Origin: Phialocephala subalpina | Lineage: Eukaryota; Ascomycota; Leotiomycetes; Helotiales; Mollisiaceae | Reading direction: 5' to 3' | Assembly: GCA_900073065.1 (NCBI GenBank) | Contig: FJOG01000054.1 | Location: 206,308 to 270,307 of the forward strand | DNA: 64,000 bases | Shown: positions 9,608-21,190 of the stretch, one piece after another | Numbering within the stretch: the first letter of the stretch is position 1 | How the letters are laid out: each line of letters starts with the position of its first letter | Notes under the pieces: model-generated | The model's database searches: none | Seen by the model: the letters and a program-made list of their open reading frames with translations, nothing else | Told to the model about the DNA's origin: nothing | Made by a program: the position numbers and the translations under genes

Positions 9608-12600
9608 CTACTCCAAAATAAGCCTTGAACCTCCCTTAAATTCGAGAATAGATATTCTCCCCGATGAGTGTCCTAATACAATAACTTTGTTCCAAACAGC
9701 CTCACAAGTCGCTCGATAATCAGGAGGAAGCCAGAGAATTTTCCTTTTCCCTTCCATTACCCAACCACCTGATACAAATAAGCCCAGCTCTACCTTGCCA
9801 TCTGGTGAGAAGGTTAGTGAGCTAACGGAGCCCGAATAATGCTCGAGCGTCTGTAGGACCGCTCCCGTCGCAACGTCCCAGAGCTGTACTGTGCCATCCT
9901 CAAATCCAGAGACGACCTGCTTACCGTTGGGTGAGAAGGCTACTGAATAGATACGGCCCGAATAACCCCTGAGCGTCCGTAAGGCCACTCCTGCCACGAT
10001 GTCCCAGAGCTGTATTGTGCCATAATCTGACCCAGAGATGACCAGCTTACCATCGGGCGAGAAGGCTACTGAGCCGACGAAGGCCGAATAATGCTCGAGC
10101 GTCTGTAGGGCTGCTCCCGTCACGGCGTCCCAGAGTCGTACTGTGTTATCCCCGGGCCTATAGATGACTTGCCCCGACACAGAGGCGATCAGCTTGCCGT
10201 CGGGCGAGAAAGCTACTAAGTAGACGACCCCCGAATGGCCCTCGAGCGTCTGTAGGGCTGCTCCCGCCACGACGTCCCAGAGCCGCACTGTGCCATCCTC
10301 TAATCCAGAGACGACCTGCTTACCATCGGGCGAGAAGGCTACCGAGTTGACGCTGTTGAAGTCCGAGTGGCCCTCGAGCGCCTGTAGGACCGCTCCAGTC
10401 ACGGCGTCCCAAAGCCGTATTGTGCCATCCTCTGACCCAGAGACGACCTGCTTACCATCGGGCGAGAAGGCTACTGAGATAACGGCCCCCGAATGGCCCT
10501 CGAGCGTCTGCAGCACCGCTCCCGTCACGGCGTCCCAGAGCCGCACTATCGTATCGTCCGACCCAGTAACGATGCGCTTGCTGTCTAGTGAGAAGGCGAC
10601 CGTCCAGACCGAGCTCGGGCCCTCGAGCGTTTGTAAGACCGCTCCCGTCATGGTGTCCCAGCACCGTACTATGTTATAATTTGACCCAGAGATGACCAGC
10701 TTGCCGTCGGGCGAGAAGGCTACTGAGTTGGCGACCCCCAAATGGCCCTCGAGCGTCCGTAGGGCCGCTCCCGTCGCGGGGTCCCAGAGCCGCACTGTGC
10801 CATCATCTGACCCAGAGACGACCTGCTTGCCGTCGGGCGAGAAGGCTACTGAGTAGACAAAGCCCGAATGGCCCTCGAGCGTCTGCAGCGCAGCGTTCCA
10901 ATTTGCTTGCACTTTCGGTTTCTTTTGGATCCAGGGTGGGATATACTCCTCAAACTCTCTCCGAATAATGCTCTTCTCCGGCGCAAAGACAAGAGCCGAA
11001 CAGTAAAGCTGTAGGGGTGCCTGCTCAATCACTGACCGGTTGAATAGGGCGAATCGCTTTGCATCATGGACAAACGCGTGTAAATTAGGACTTCTATCAG
11101 CCTTAATACAGATTAGTCAACGTTTCTTAGTATATTATAAAGAAGGCTTACTGGAATGAGTGCCTCTAAGGAGTATATTGCAAGAATCCCCTCTGAAGTC
11201 TTCCCTATCCAGCCAAGGGCCTCAAGCCAGTGAAGGAGATGTACCTGGAGGAACTGATGGACCTGGTCGTCGTCACAAAGCTGAGCATCACTCTTCTGGA
11301 GATGCTGAATCCAGTAGAGACATGCGTACCTGGCTTCTGGAGGAAGACATTGGTCTATTTGACTACTCTCTATGTCAGCGACAAATGTACCAGGAGCTTC
11401 TTGTCCGCAGACATCTTGCTTGAGAGATGTGGACATCAGCTGTATACAGTAATTAGCTAACGTTTGATGCGCTTGCTTCTCGTCTACTTGAAAGTTGGAA
11501 TCGCCGCATCTCTCCCTATTCAGCAGGAAGTCGCGAAATGAAGGATGGTGTAGACGGAGTAGGCAGGTCTGGTCCTTTGGGATGTCTAGAATAGCATGAA
11601 GATCATCGAGTGTCTGATCCACTTTCTGTTGCGAGGCGTTGACTAATTTACTTAAGGATTGGGTAGAAAGCGGAGAGAAGAGAGTCACAATGCTTCCAAG
11701 CAAGCTTTTAAGCATATAACGCAGCTCTTCTGCCTCTTCAGGTGTGTAGTCTGGACAAATCGAGTGCCGAAGAACAGTAAGGTAAATCTTGTTGAGGTGC
11801 TTTTCCGGCGCATTTATAGCAGTGCTACTGCTCTCCAGGATCATATCCAGTCTCTTCGCAGCAAACAGTTTCCCTTCACGGATAAACCGGCATGCGGTGG
11901 CCGCCCAGATAAACAGCCCACTTGCATTACAGACCAGACGGTTGACGATCTGCTCACCTGGCCAGCCAGGACCTAGTGAGCGTTCACCGGCAATGAAATC
12001 GAGGTTGTACCGCAGAAAAATGCTAATATCGTGGTTTATAATCGATGGTGATATATTGTGGAGTACAAAGTCCTAACGTGCAGCGTCTGGGATCTGATAA
12101 AAGCCGTATCGTATCGGAATTTCAGGTCTGCTCGTCAGAAAGACCCGAAGCCGGACCGTTTTCAACGTTCGAGCCTCAGCCAAGAGTTGCAGAATTATCC
12201 AAATGTGCTCCTCTTTGTCGCACTCATCAAGGGCATCGACTATTAGCACGTAAGAGGATGGAGATGAGCCGCTGCCTAGCCTTGACAATGGGCGGAGGAT
12301 AAGCTGGCACCACTGGTCGCGGAGGGACTGGCTCGCAACGTCTTTGCGCTTGGTAATAGCATCATAGATATACTGTCGAAGAGACGGTACGTTGTTTGCG
12401 AGCTGCACGGCAATACTTGTAAAGAACTTGCCGGCATGGCTCACATCTCCACCGCCTCTTGAGAAGAAAAAGCTGGCCCCTAGGCGCCTTTCTTCAAAGT
12501 ATCTGCGGGCGACAGTACGCGCAACCGTCGATTTTCCCGTGCCGGCTAAGCCATTAAGCCAGAAGATGCACTGCTCATCTTGTCCATTAGCCCAGCCATA

Positions 12601-13528
12601 TATCTCTTGTAGCAGGTCGACTCGGGTGTTAGGAAGGCAGGTGAGGTCGTCTTGGCGGTCGAATGAATTGAACTGCGCATCGGCAGCGAATGGAAGACAA
12701 TCAAGTCCTGAGTTACTAATTAGCGCTCGAATCCGATTACTACAGAGGATGTCAAACCGCAGTTTAGCGCCTACCCTTTAAAGGTTTGTCGATCTCCTCC
12801 CGGAGCCGCTTAAACGCCTTGTCTCTCCCTTCGCCATAGAGGAGGGGCATTTGGATATCGAAGATGCCAAATAGCGAGTATGCCTTGTCCTCTTCGTGCG
12901 TGGTCTGACGGTTTCCTGCCCATAAGAATCGGTCATCGACGTCGAACTGAGATAGAGGGGTTCCTCGAAGCGCTGTGATAGTAATTCCAGTTATCTTGTG
13001 AATTTGTTGCTCTAAAGTTCTCTTATCCCCTAAACAGTCTCCTTCGCGGGAGAAGAACTCAACCGAATCTGGACCTGGGGCAAGAAGCTCTTGAAGGGTC
13101 CAACCCCGAGTAAACCATCTACTTGACCAAAAAGCTGATTCCCAAGTATGCTCGGACAACCGATCGCTTGCTTTCCGCTTCCTTGTCGAAACATCCGATA
13201 AATAGACGTAGCATTTGACAGCATTCTGGTACCAGCGGAACATGGAGTTGATAGCTCTCTGAAGCTCGACGGCATTGGATTTATCGATACAGCAGGTATC
13301 GACCCAAAAGAAGCGCAAGCGGTCGCGTTTAGCCCGTTCTCCTCAGAACCGGATCTTGTCATAGCCAGGCTTGTCCTCACCAGTGCCGCCCATCATGTCT
13401 TTAAAGGTGACCTCCTCTGTATCCATTCCCCATGTGTGCGAAAGTATAGCATATTTGGGAATGTCGTCGCCAATGAGGTCCTTGGTCAGGCTGAGCTGAC
13501 CAGCGCTGTTGCGTTCTAGGAGACGCAT
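9608..13528 (-). pseudogene. HET-NACHT-WD40 (HET-E/HET-D type) NLR-like pseudogene
   Basis: All three modules of an HNWD allorecognition protein are present in order. HET: 13528 to about 12780, MRLLERNSAGQ, AILSHTWG, FWVDTCCIDK, RGWTLQELLAP, EEDKAYSLFGIF. NACHT: P-loop GLAGTGKST near 12540, Walker B VLIVDALDEC near 12240. An intron at 11102-11151 (GTAAGC, TTGACTAAT, AAG) precedes the WD40 part, with eight good ~42-residue repeats and a degenerate ninth. Three lesions break it: TGA at 13343-13345 replacing the Cys that both paralogues have, a +1 shift near 12776 between HET and NACHT, and TAG at 12073-12075 where the frame otherwise continues (IPDAAR-stop-DFVLHNI). In Podospora such proteins recognise a GLTP-like partner through the WD40 face and trigger incompatibility. 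Here the modules are recognisable but cannot be translated as one chain. Confidence 0.85.
9790..10895 (-). repeat. WD40-coding tandem repeats (~126-bp unit)
   Basis: Eight clear units of about 126 bp, each coding for a ...LQTLEGHSG...SVAFSPDGK...SGS.DGT(V/I)RLWD..TGA repeat. Units are very similar to each other, as in the fast-evolving HNWD WD40 arrays kept alike by unequal exchange. The ninth unit is degenerate. Confidence 0.8.
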
Positions 13529-13690
13529 CAGTCAGATGGGATTTCGAGACTTTCAAGAAATGGATTCTCAATGAATATTTGTCGCAGAGTCGGCATGTAT
13601 GCAAAGGTTTTTGTTGAGTTGGGACGAAGGTTGGATCCAGGCTACTCAGCTAAACGGCCACTCAGCTAAACGGCCAGCCTTGCGGAACGA
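13529..13690 (-). promoter_or_regulatory. HET leader copy with a uORF ending on the HET start codon
   Basis: Minus-strand match to the leaders at 6183-6404 and 34920-35162. An upstream ORF starts at 13596 (MPTLRQIF...), runs 22 codons, and its TGA shares one base with the HET ATG at 13528 (TGATG). Confidence 0.5.
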
Positions 13691-13869
13691 ATGCATGATT
13701 CAATATGCATTCCAAAAAAAAAAGTCCTCCGGGACGACAAAGTAAGTTCACGTTTGCATCTGTACGAAGACGAACCGCATTCTGACAAGTAGTAGATACT
13801 TCGCATGTCCCATGCAAGTTCTTCCGGCAAGGCGCATGCCAGGCAGGATCCGCTTGCCCTTTCAGTCAT

Positions 13870-14480
13870 GACCTGGCCAGTACGACAGATAATGTGTGCA
13901 AGAATTTCGCAAAGGTAAGGTCCCTCGCAGATGCCGAGACAGGGAGCTAATTGTCAAAGGGTAACTGCAAATTCGGTCCCAAATGCGCAAACGTACATGT
14001 CCTTCCCGACGGTCGACGAGTCAACTACAAACACGGAGGCCCGATGGGCGGTGGATATCTGAACATTGGCGGACGACTCAGTACTGCCGACTTATACCAT
14101 CCTCCCACGTCAGGTTCTGCTTTAACCAACGGATTCATTCGAGCCAATGCCATACCTCCATCGCCTTACGGCCAATATTCTCCATTCCAGAACCAAGAAG
14201 ATTCTTTCCCACCTCTCGTTGGACGCCAACAAAGCATCGACATTACCGTTCCTACAATTGATACGAGCTACGCCTCCCATCCTACTTCACAATACGGTTC
14301 GCCACGAGACGATGATATCAATCGGTATGCTATGTCGCCAGTAGCTACGAAGGGTTTGAGTGTCTTGGATGCTCCACTCCCAGCCTCATTTGACAGCAAT
14401 GGTGTATCCTGGATTGCGAGAAACGGTCCTATTGCTTCTTCTGTACCAGCCAAGTTCGGCCTCGAATCACCACCTGGATC
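13870..14480 (+). pseudogene. CCCH zinc-finger protein, N-terminal/middle part (plus-strand half of an inverted gene)
   Basis: Across an intron at 13915-13959 (GTAAGG donor, GCTAAT branch) the frame reads CKNFAK|GNCKFGPKCANVH, a C-x7-C-x5-C-x3-H finger followed by LPDGRRVNYKHGG, the signature of LEE1/Cps3-type fungal CCCH proteins. A long polar tail follows. The plus-strand frame stays open to 14613, but from about 14480 it is only the shadow of the opposite strand, where the rest of the gene lies reversed. Such proteins are thought to bind RNA; this copy is disrupted. Confidence 0.65.
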
Positions 14481-14905
14481 ACTTGGAGCTGCGAAGGATG
14501 GAGAAATGAGAGACATGGAGCTTTGGCGAGGAGGAGAAGCGAGGTATGGTGGTGAATCGCCTGAAGCGCTTGGTCTGCCAATAGGTCTTGAGCTAGGGCT
14601 AGCACCAGGATGAAGAGATGAGTTGCGAAGTGGTGAGCCAACGTGACCGAAAGCTGATGCCCGAGCACGATCTTCCTCTTCCTTTTGTTGTTGATGGCGT
14701 TGGAAAAGTGGACCCCATCTCGAAGGACTGGCATTGGATGGAGAGTCGAACTTACTTGATTCGTTGTTCGGGGTACCTGTTCCGCTGTGGATTAGTCGAC
14801 CTTCGTCATCCGCATTTCGAGATCCTCTTCGTGCCTTTTCTTGAGGTGTCATAAGATCTTTGAGTGTCTCTGGTAGATAATCCTCCTCGAATGTGAATTG
14901 TGCCT
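14480..14905 (-). pseudogene. CCCH zinc-finger protein, C-terminal part (inverted)
   Basis: On the minus strand the frame reads QFTFEEDYLPETLKDLMTP, SPSRWGPLFQRH, ASAFGHVGSPLRNSSLHPG and SPPRQSSMS, a tail I associate with the same LEE1-like family as the plus-strand half. It runs toward that half, end to end, which a simple inversion of about 420 bp would produce. Its start abuts the truncated TPR gene at about 14912. Confidence 0.6.
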
Positions 14906-14911
14906 CCCAAT

Positions 14912-16297
14912 CATTATCGATACGAGAAATCATGGGCAAAACTGCAGAAGACAAGTCCTGAATTGAGCTCGTACGAAGACCGAACACTCTATTCTACCTG
15001 GCAGATTTCATTTGAGCGCGTCGAGCAACGGAACTTACTCTCGGCTCAGCTTCTTCGATTGTGGGCATACTTCGATAACCAAGATGTGTGGTTTGAGCTC
15101 CTTCAGCATAGCGACTCCGAAGACCCAAACTGGATACGAGAGCTTGTTGACGATGAATTAAGCTTCCACGGAGCGATGCGGGTACTCAGTGACCACGGGC
15201 TCGTCGAAGTAGATAAGTCATCGCAGGAGCTACTTGAGTCACGTGGGTATAGTATTCATGGATGTGTTCACTCGTGGACGGTGCACGTTCTCAACCAAGA
15301 ATGGAACTACGATCTTGCTAGGGTAGCACTGAACTCTATCGCATTACATGTCCCAGGCGAGCAGGCTAAACAGCCGTGGCTAACCCAGCGACGGCTTCTC
15401 CAGCATGCAGCTAGATGTTCTCATATTGTGTTAAACGGCTTGGTCCCGGACGATGGCAGGGCAGGGATAAACTTCAACTTAGGATATCTCTTCAATGACC
15501 AGGGCAAGCTCGCTTTGGCCGAGCAGATGTACAGGCGGGCGCTGCGAGGCTTTGAGAAGGCGCTCGGTGCAGAGCACACATCGACGCTACAGACAGTCGG
15601 TAATCTAGGGCTCCTCTACGCTAACCAAGGCAAGCTCGCATTAGCCGAGCAGATGTACGAGCGAGCGCTGCGAGGCAAGGAGAAGACGCTTGGTGCAGAG
15701 CACATGTCAACGCTCCATATAGTTAACAATCTAGGGCGCCTCTACACTGAGCAGGGCAAGCTCATATTAGCCGAGAAGATGTATGAGCGAGCACTGCGAG
15801 GCCAGGAGAAGGCGCTCGGTGCAGAGCACACGTCAACGCTCTACACAGTCGACAACCTGGGGAACCTTTACAAGAACCAGGGCAAGCTCGCCGCGGCTGA
15901 GCAGATGCACGAGCGAGCGCTGCGAGGCTTTGAGAAGGCGCTCGGTACAGAGCACACGTCGACGCTACAGACGGTTAACAACTTGGGGAACCTTTACAAG
16001 AACCAGGGCAAGCTCGCGGAGGCCGAGCAGATGTATAAGCGAGCGCTACGAGGCTACGAGACAGCGCTTGGTGCAAATAATATCACGACTTATATCCCTG
16101 TGCTTAATACGATGTGGGGCCTCGGCTCTCTCTTCGAACGTCAAGCCAATTTCACAAAAGCTAGGATTATATATTTAAAGGCTCTTACAGGATATGAGAA
16201 AGTCGTTGGACCTGATCATCCTAGGTGTCAAAGTCTACGAGAAATTCTTCAGGCTTTGGATACCGTAGCAGATAAAGAGGCTATGAAAGGCATATAG
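14912..16297 (+). pseudogene. NB-ARC/TPR protein, 5'-truncated (C-terminal half)
   Basis: Enters abruptly at EKSWAKLQKTSPELSSYEDR, the winged-helix region after an NB-ARC NTPase in fungal NB-ARC-TPR proteins (LLRLWAYFDNQDVWFELL). Five to six near-identical 42-residue kinesin-light-chain-like TPRs follow (GKLALAEQMYERALRG, LGAEHTSTL). The NTPase and the start codon are absent; the open frame only begins at a GTG inside the inverted CCCH segment. The C-terminus is complete (stop at 16295-16297). Confidence 0.7.
15480..16075 (+). repeat. TPR-coding tandem repeats (126-bp unit)
   Basis: Near-identical 126-bp units each coding for one 42-residue TPR. Blocks such as GGCAAGCTCG and GCGAGGC recur at fixed spacing. 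High identity suggests recent expansion or gene conversion. Confidence 0.7.
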
Positions 16298-16307
16298 GAG
16301 TTTGTGA

Positions 16308-18303
16308 TTCTTCACCGATCAGGCGTACTGGCGCGGCACCCTTGCGTTGACTTACCACTTGAGAACGTTTGAGGACAGAGACGCCATTACCTCCGCTTTG
16401 CTCGAACTGGCCGCAAAACGGGAGGTCTGCAGCATTCAGATGCTTTCCGATTCCCCAGCATTCATTTGTGCTGGTCCCACCCTGGTGAGTTTACATCTCC
16501 TTAAGAAATCAGCATTGTACTAACCCTGCTATAGTTATGGATTGAGTCCATGTTTACTTTCAATACCAGGTCTCCTCGTGCGAGTTGCCAGGGGAAGGTA
16601 GTAATTCTTCCAGAGTACAGTGACAAGAATGTGTTAAAGTGGAAGATCTGGACGTTGGCTACTTGGCTTGTACACTTTGACGACTTTCCAGAGGACGACA
16701 GTCGACTGAAGCTCCCTTCAAACCCGCCGAGAGGGAGTGACATCTTGAGGACTGAGGTCTTGATTATAGGAGCGGGCAATTCGTGGGTCAAACAATTCTC
16801 AAATATTGCTCTCAACATAGTGTGGAGTGACTCGAACTGATCTCATTGTGCTAAAGAGGTCTCATTCTCGCCGCCCGCTTGAAGACTCTCGCTAACGACT
16901 ACATACTGATTGACAAGAACCGAAACATCGGCGACAACTGGGCACTCAGGTACGACAATTTGCGCTTTCACGTTCCGAAGTCGTTCGTCGAGACGCCATA
17001 CATACGTGAGTTTGTACCATCGACGAGGTGCTGGCGCAATACTGATGGTCGAATGCAAGGATATCCAGACGAGGCCCCTAATCTGCTTCATCGCAATGAC
17101 CTGGCAGAGCAAATGCGGAGGTTCGCTAAAGAGCTGAATCTTGAAGACAGGGTTCTCTTGGAGACTATGGCCGAGTCTACGTCATATGACTCTTCAAATC
17201 AGACATGGTCCCTGAAGCTCAGCTCGGGAAAGGTTGTCGTCTGCAAGCACCTTGTCCTGGCTACTGGCATATTGTCATCCGCTCCACACGTTCCAGCGAT
17301 AGAAGGTAAGGAGAACTACCAGGGCGTGGACATCCATTCAGTAGGATTCCAGAACGCAGCGCTTCTCAAGGAGCAAGGTGTCAAGGTGAAACACCTCCAC
17401 AGAATGCTACAAATAAAACTGGCTGACCCACCACCTTCTTCAGTCTGCCATCGTTGTCGGGAGTGCAAATACAGCCTTCGATGTAGTAGAGGACTGCTAC
17501 AATGCTGGTCTTCAAACAACGATGATCCAACGTTCGCCAACCTACGTCATCCCTATTACATATTGGCGAGCTGAAGGGCTTGGGATGTATGACAGACTTC
17601 CAGCAGATGTCGCGGACAGCCTCATATTTTCCGCTCCAGTTGCGGTTGGTGGACAAATGCTTGGGCTCGTCCATGCTAAGTTTGCCGCTCAGGAGCCGTG
17701 GGTGCTATTCTTTTTCATTCGATGTTGTTGCTCAAGCCTCAATATGCTCTAAAAGTCTCAAAAGCTAACGGGAAGGCCAACAGGGACCGCTACTCTAGGC
17801 TTGCTAAAGCTGGCTTTCTGGTCACGGATTCCACGCAGTCGGATCTGATGGCCCATTTGTTCGACCGGCTCGGAGGACATTACGTAGACATGGGCGGAAC
17901 TGAGCTCATTACCTCCAAGAAAGTTGGCATCAGGTCTGGAGTAACTCCTGTGTCCTACACCACAACCGGTCTTCAGCTCAGCGACGGAACCGCACTCGAT
18001 TCGGATGCCATCATTTGGTGCACGGGGTTTAGGGACCTGGATGTGCGCACTGTGGTTGCTCGTATTCTAGGGGAGGGAGGCGAAGCTGTTGAAGTCAAAA
18101 TGGAGACTACTTGGGGACTAGATTGCGAAGGAGAGACTCGGGGAATGTTCAAGAGGCAGTCCAAGTTGAGGAACTTCTGGGTCATGGGTGGTGGTGCGGC
18201 ACATCATCGATGGTACTCGAAAGCTCTGGCATTGCAGATCAAAGGGGCCTTGGAGGGTATATTGCCCGAGGCTTACTTACACATGTATCCCAAGTCTGTA
18301 TAG
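16308..18303 (+). CDS. Flavin-containing monooxygenase (FAD/NADPH), start codon missing
   Basis: Five exons splice cleanly: 16308-16484, 16535-16782, 16857-17385, 17444-17697, 17784-18303, each intron 50-86 nt with branch-like CTAAC/CTGAC and all phases matching, giving about 575 residues. The first part resembles the SnoaL-like N-terminal region of fungal FMOs (TLALTYHLRTFEDRD). The FAD site LIIGAGNS|G spans intron 2; then YDNLRFH, LVLATGI, the FMO-like YQGVDIHSVGF, and the NADPH site AIVVGSANTAFD. The end is complete. No ATG exists before the first motif: an in-frame TGA lies at 16305-16307, eight bases after the TPR gene's stop. It is therefore 5'-truncated, or its first exon was lost when the TPR piece was joined. 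Substrate unknown. Confidence 0.7.
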
Positions 18304-18508
18304 TCTTGCTGCAATGTCCATTAACTTAGAGCTGATCCAAGTTGCGTGTTGCGAAGAGGTTCTGGACTGGGTCCCGCATCGAGGCCAGCGCGACTTGCAG
18401 CGGGTATGGCGAGTTGAATAAACTGCTAGCAACAATCCAATGAGCTAGCTTCAGGTGTCGCGATTTCAATATCTACTCTTGTTAGCACTTGCTCATTGCA
18501 GGAAGCTA

Positions 18509-18925
18509 TTAGCTCACCTTCTCGACTTTAACATATACACCCTTTGTCCCTGGAACATCCAGAATTGCCCTTCGAAGGCTATCACGTACGTCACACACGG
18601 CATTGAATAAGTTTCTGACGAAGAGAGCATTAAATCCAAGGGCCCATTTCACGAAGTCGAGGAAGGGGATCCGGAAGACAGCACGACAAACAGCCGCGTG
18701 AAACTCGTCCGCAATTTTGGAAGCGGTCCCTAAAAGTGGTGGCTGCCAGTTCCAATCCCAGGGGGACTCACCGTACCCTAGTGGCATTCTGAACTTTCGC
18801 CAAAGCTCGTGGGCTTTGAAATCTACCGTTAAGTTTGAGGGGTCTGCACGTTGCTCCTTGGAGAGGTCTTGGTCTCTGCAATACAGCGCGAAAAGCGTGT
18901 CGAGATCTAAGCGTGCCTTTAACAA
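18509..18925 (-). CDS. Unknown open frame
   Basis: 138-codon minus frame with protein-like composition (GYGESPWDWNWQPP, IPFLDFVKWALGFNALF) but no motif I recognise. It has no ATG at its upstream end, only a TTG, and begins next to the NACHT fragment, so it may be part of a larger broken gene or not be coding. Confidence 0.25.
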   Translation of the reverse strand: MLKARLDLDTLFALYCRDQDLSKEQRADPSNLTVDFKAHELWRKFRMPLGYGESPWDWNWQPPLLGTASKIADEFHAAVCRAVFRIPFLDFVKWALGFNALFVRNLFNAVCDVRDSLRRAILDVPGTKGVYVKVEKVS

Positions 18926-18945
18926 TGTGATTGCGGTCTTTTCAT

Positions 18946-19440
18946 CTTCTGTGGATCAAAGGCGATCCGGGGAAGGGGAAGACAATGCTCTTGATTGGCA
19001 TCATCCGCGAACTTACAGCCCAGCTGGACACACACTTTGATGAATCCTATTTATCCTACTTCTTCTGCCAGGGTACTGATACACGCCTCAACACAGCAAC
19101 TGCTGTTCTGAGAGGATTGATGTGGATGCTTCTGCGCCAGGAAAAGTTGCTTGAAGCAAATCTTTCGAAACATGCTTGAGGATAGAGTCCTCAAAAGAGC
19201 ATACCTTGTTGTTGATGCTCTCGACGAGTGCAGAGACGAGGAGCCAGGCCTGTCACAGCTCTTGGAATTGATTTCTGAGAAATCAGAGACAAATGACAAA
19301 GTCAAATGGCTGGTTTCAAGTCGGAACATACCTCATATCGAAACCCCTGTCTGGAAGAAAACAAAACAAGAACGAGACTTTCTCTTGAGTTAAATGCTGA
19401 CTCCATCGCTAGCGCTGTCCAAGCAGCAAGGTATAAGCAG
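18946..19440 (+). pseudogene. NACHT NTPase fragment
   Basis: Contains the P-loop LLWIKGDPGKGKT, FFCQGTD, Walker B YLVVDALDEC and sensor LVSSRNIP of a fungal NACHT protein, but in three frames: 18946-19179, then about 19160-19390, then 19380-19440 (LSLELNADSIASAV). A part between ANLSK and RNMLED is missing. There is no N-terminal domain and no repeat domain. Confidence 0.65.
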
Positions 19441-20098
19441 GTTTATACATCTAGCAGAGACGCTAGCATCCATGAGCTTTCGTACATGCCAAATTCTAGA
19501 AACGCCTTTTCGGTACAATCACCATTTTGGCTCTGCGCACAAGATCTCCTAGAATGCATCCTAGTCTTCGTATCACCCCTAGTTAATGTACCGGCGCCAT
19601 AGGTCTCCTGCTATTACCATAACACCATTGGCTAAAAGGCGTAGGATGGTTTTTATCAGCAAGTCATGGCTTGTGAAGATGGAGTTCGTACTTTGCGATG
19701 TCTAACGCGCTGACAGGATCACTTATGAGGACACGGATTGAACAGCGAGTCTACCGCATCGATAGTGGCTTACCAGTCCTCGAGACAGCAAGAGCACTTA
19801 CCCCGCCTTACGCCAGAGCGGTCGTCCTCTACAACCGAAAACCCGTTACAACAATAAGTAGCCATTATGCGTCCTAAGACTCGTTTGGATTCGAGTTATA
19901 TGAGCAAGAGGATCTATGCGAGTCGTCGCGAATAGAAGGCAGAGATGTAGCCCACAGAGCAGTGACTACGGATATCGAAAAAGACGAATTGGAATTACAA
20001 GAGAGCCAAGTCCAACATCACAGCCAGCGTACAAATAACGACTGTCGTACATCGCCTGGTGTTCAATGAATGATACGTACTCAATAGATCTTAATGAC
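19441..20098. other. No recognisable gene
   Basis: No convincing frame, repeat or RNA structure. Confidence 0.45.
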
Positions 20099-21190
20099 CT
20101 ACGCCTGCCTGCGCTGTATCATCCATTCCGCTACCGCATTGCCATACATATATCCATGCATATACACAGCACCAACGAACAGGAAGTCGCAATCTCCGCC
20201 AGCTGGCTTTTTCCTAAGAATGACGGGTACACTGCAGCCGAAGAGAACAAAGATCCTGTCATCGTGATTGACGTTTGAAGGCGCAATACCCATCACTGTC
20301 TCTTCAGTGACGAAGAATCTCCATGTACCTACCATCATCACCTCACTCAGTCTGTCTCTCACTACTGCCATTCGAAGATGTTCGTATTAAAAGAGGGCTA
20401 GACGAGTGCTAAGCGTGTCGTAGAAGGCGGCTTCGACTGTTTGACTAGGAGTTCCGTCCTCGCCGTGTGGGTCTGTCAGCTTCATTCGGTTGGCCTCGAG
20501 ACAAGACTTCCATTGGACTGTGATACTCTCTCCTGTCGCTACGTTCCTTGTATATTCCGTAATCGTACTAAGGTAGTCTTCTTGAGAGATTGGCCCAACA
20601 TCCGCCCCAATACACTCCAAGATTTTATAAGAAGCTCCATGGCAGTCTTGAAGGAATTTGGGCGGTGGTAAGCGCCTGTATGGTGCATTCTCAAGGCCCT
20701 TCTGCCAATCCGCATCATACTCTGAGCTCTCGTGTCCATATTGCGAATTACAGAGCGGAAATCGCCCCAAGTGTGTGGTGAAGTCTGGAACCCACGTCGG
20801 TAGCAAGAGATTCTTGTTCCGTCCTACTTCGTTCGCATCCAAGAGGATATCCAAACGATTATCATGCATGATGGCGGCTCTAGCGGCAGCAGTGAACACA
20901 TCGGTGACAGTGTTCGAACGGTGGTAGCTGGGAATTATGTTGTAGCTGGGGTCGACTAGCCCTAGCATCGCGTAGACCCGATCTCTTGGATCGGTCGAGT
21001 CGCATGAACGCGAGAGATTTAGGACTTCTCTCGGTCGCAAATTGTGGTCATCTTCCCACTTTAGCTTTATCTCCAGAAAGTTGTTGATTCGACCCATAAA
21101 ATTGAGTTTAGCAAACATCTCAAAATCTTTGCTGCCAACCGCAAGCTTACCCGCCGTGACCAAATTAAGAAGTTTCTGGGAAATGTAGGT
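20099..21190 (-). pseudogene. HET-family protein, C-terminal fragment
   Basis: The frame reads STDPRDRVYAMLGLVDPSY, LLLPTWVPDF and, after an in-frame TAA at 20387-20389, RFFVTEETVMGIAPSN, DRIFVLFGCSVPVILRK. These are the conserved late blocks of single-domain HET proteins. The HET core (SY.WG, W.DA.CINQ) should lie upstream but is absent. An open frame upstream (21190-21370, ARFFLETLDSTVRARLF) could belong to another broken exon; not assigned. Confidence 0.65.

Noticed and set aside
10290..10679. Plus-strand 129-codon frame over the WD40 array
   Set aside because: Periodic shadow of the minus-strand WD40 repeats.
14480..14613. Plus-strand end of the CCCH frame
   Set aside because: Low-complexity shadow of the inverted minus-strand half, not the true C-terminus.
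15783..16178. 131-codon plus frame inside the TPR array
   Set aside because: Arg/Ser-rich shadow of the TPR repeats in another frame.
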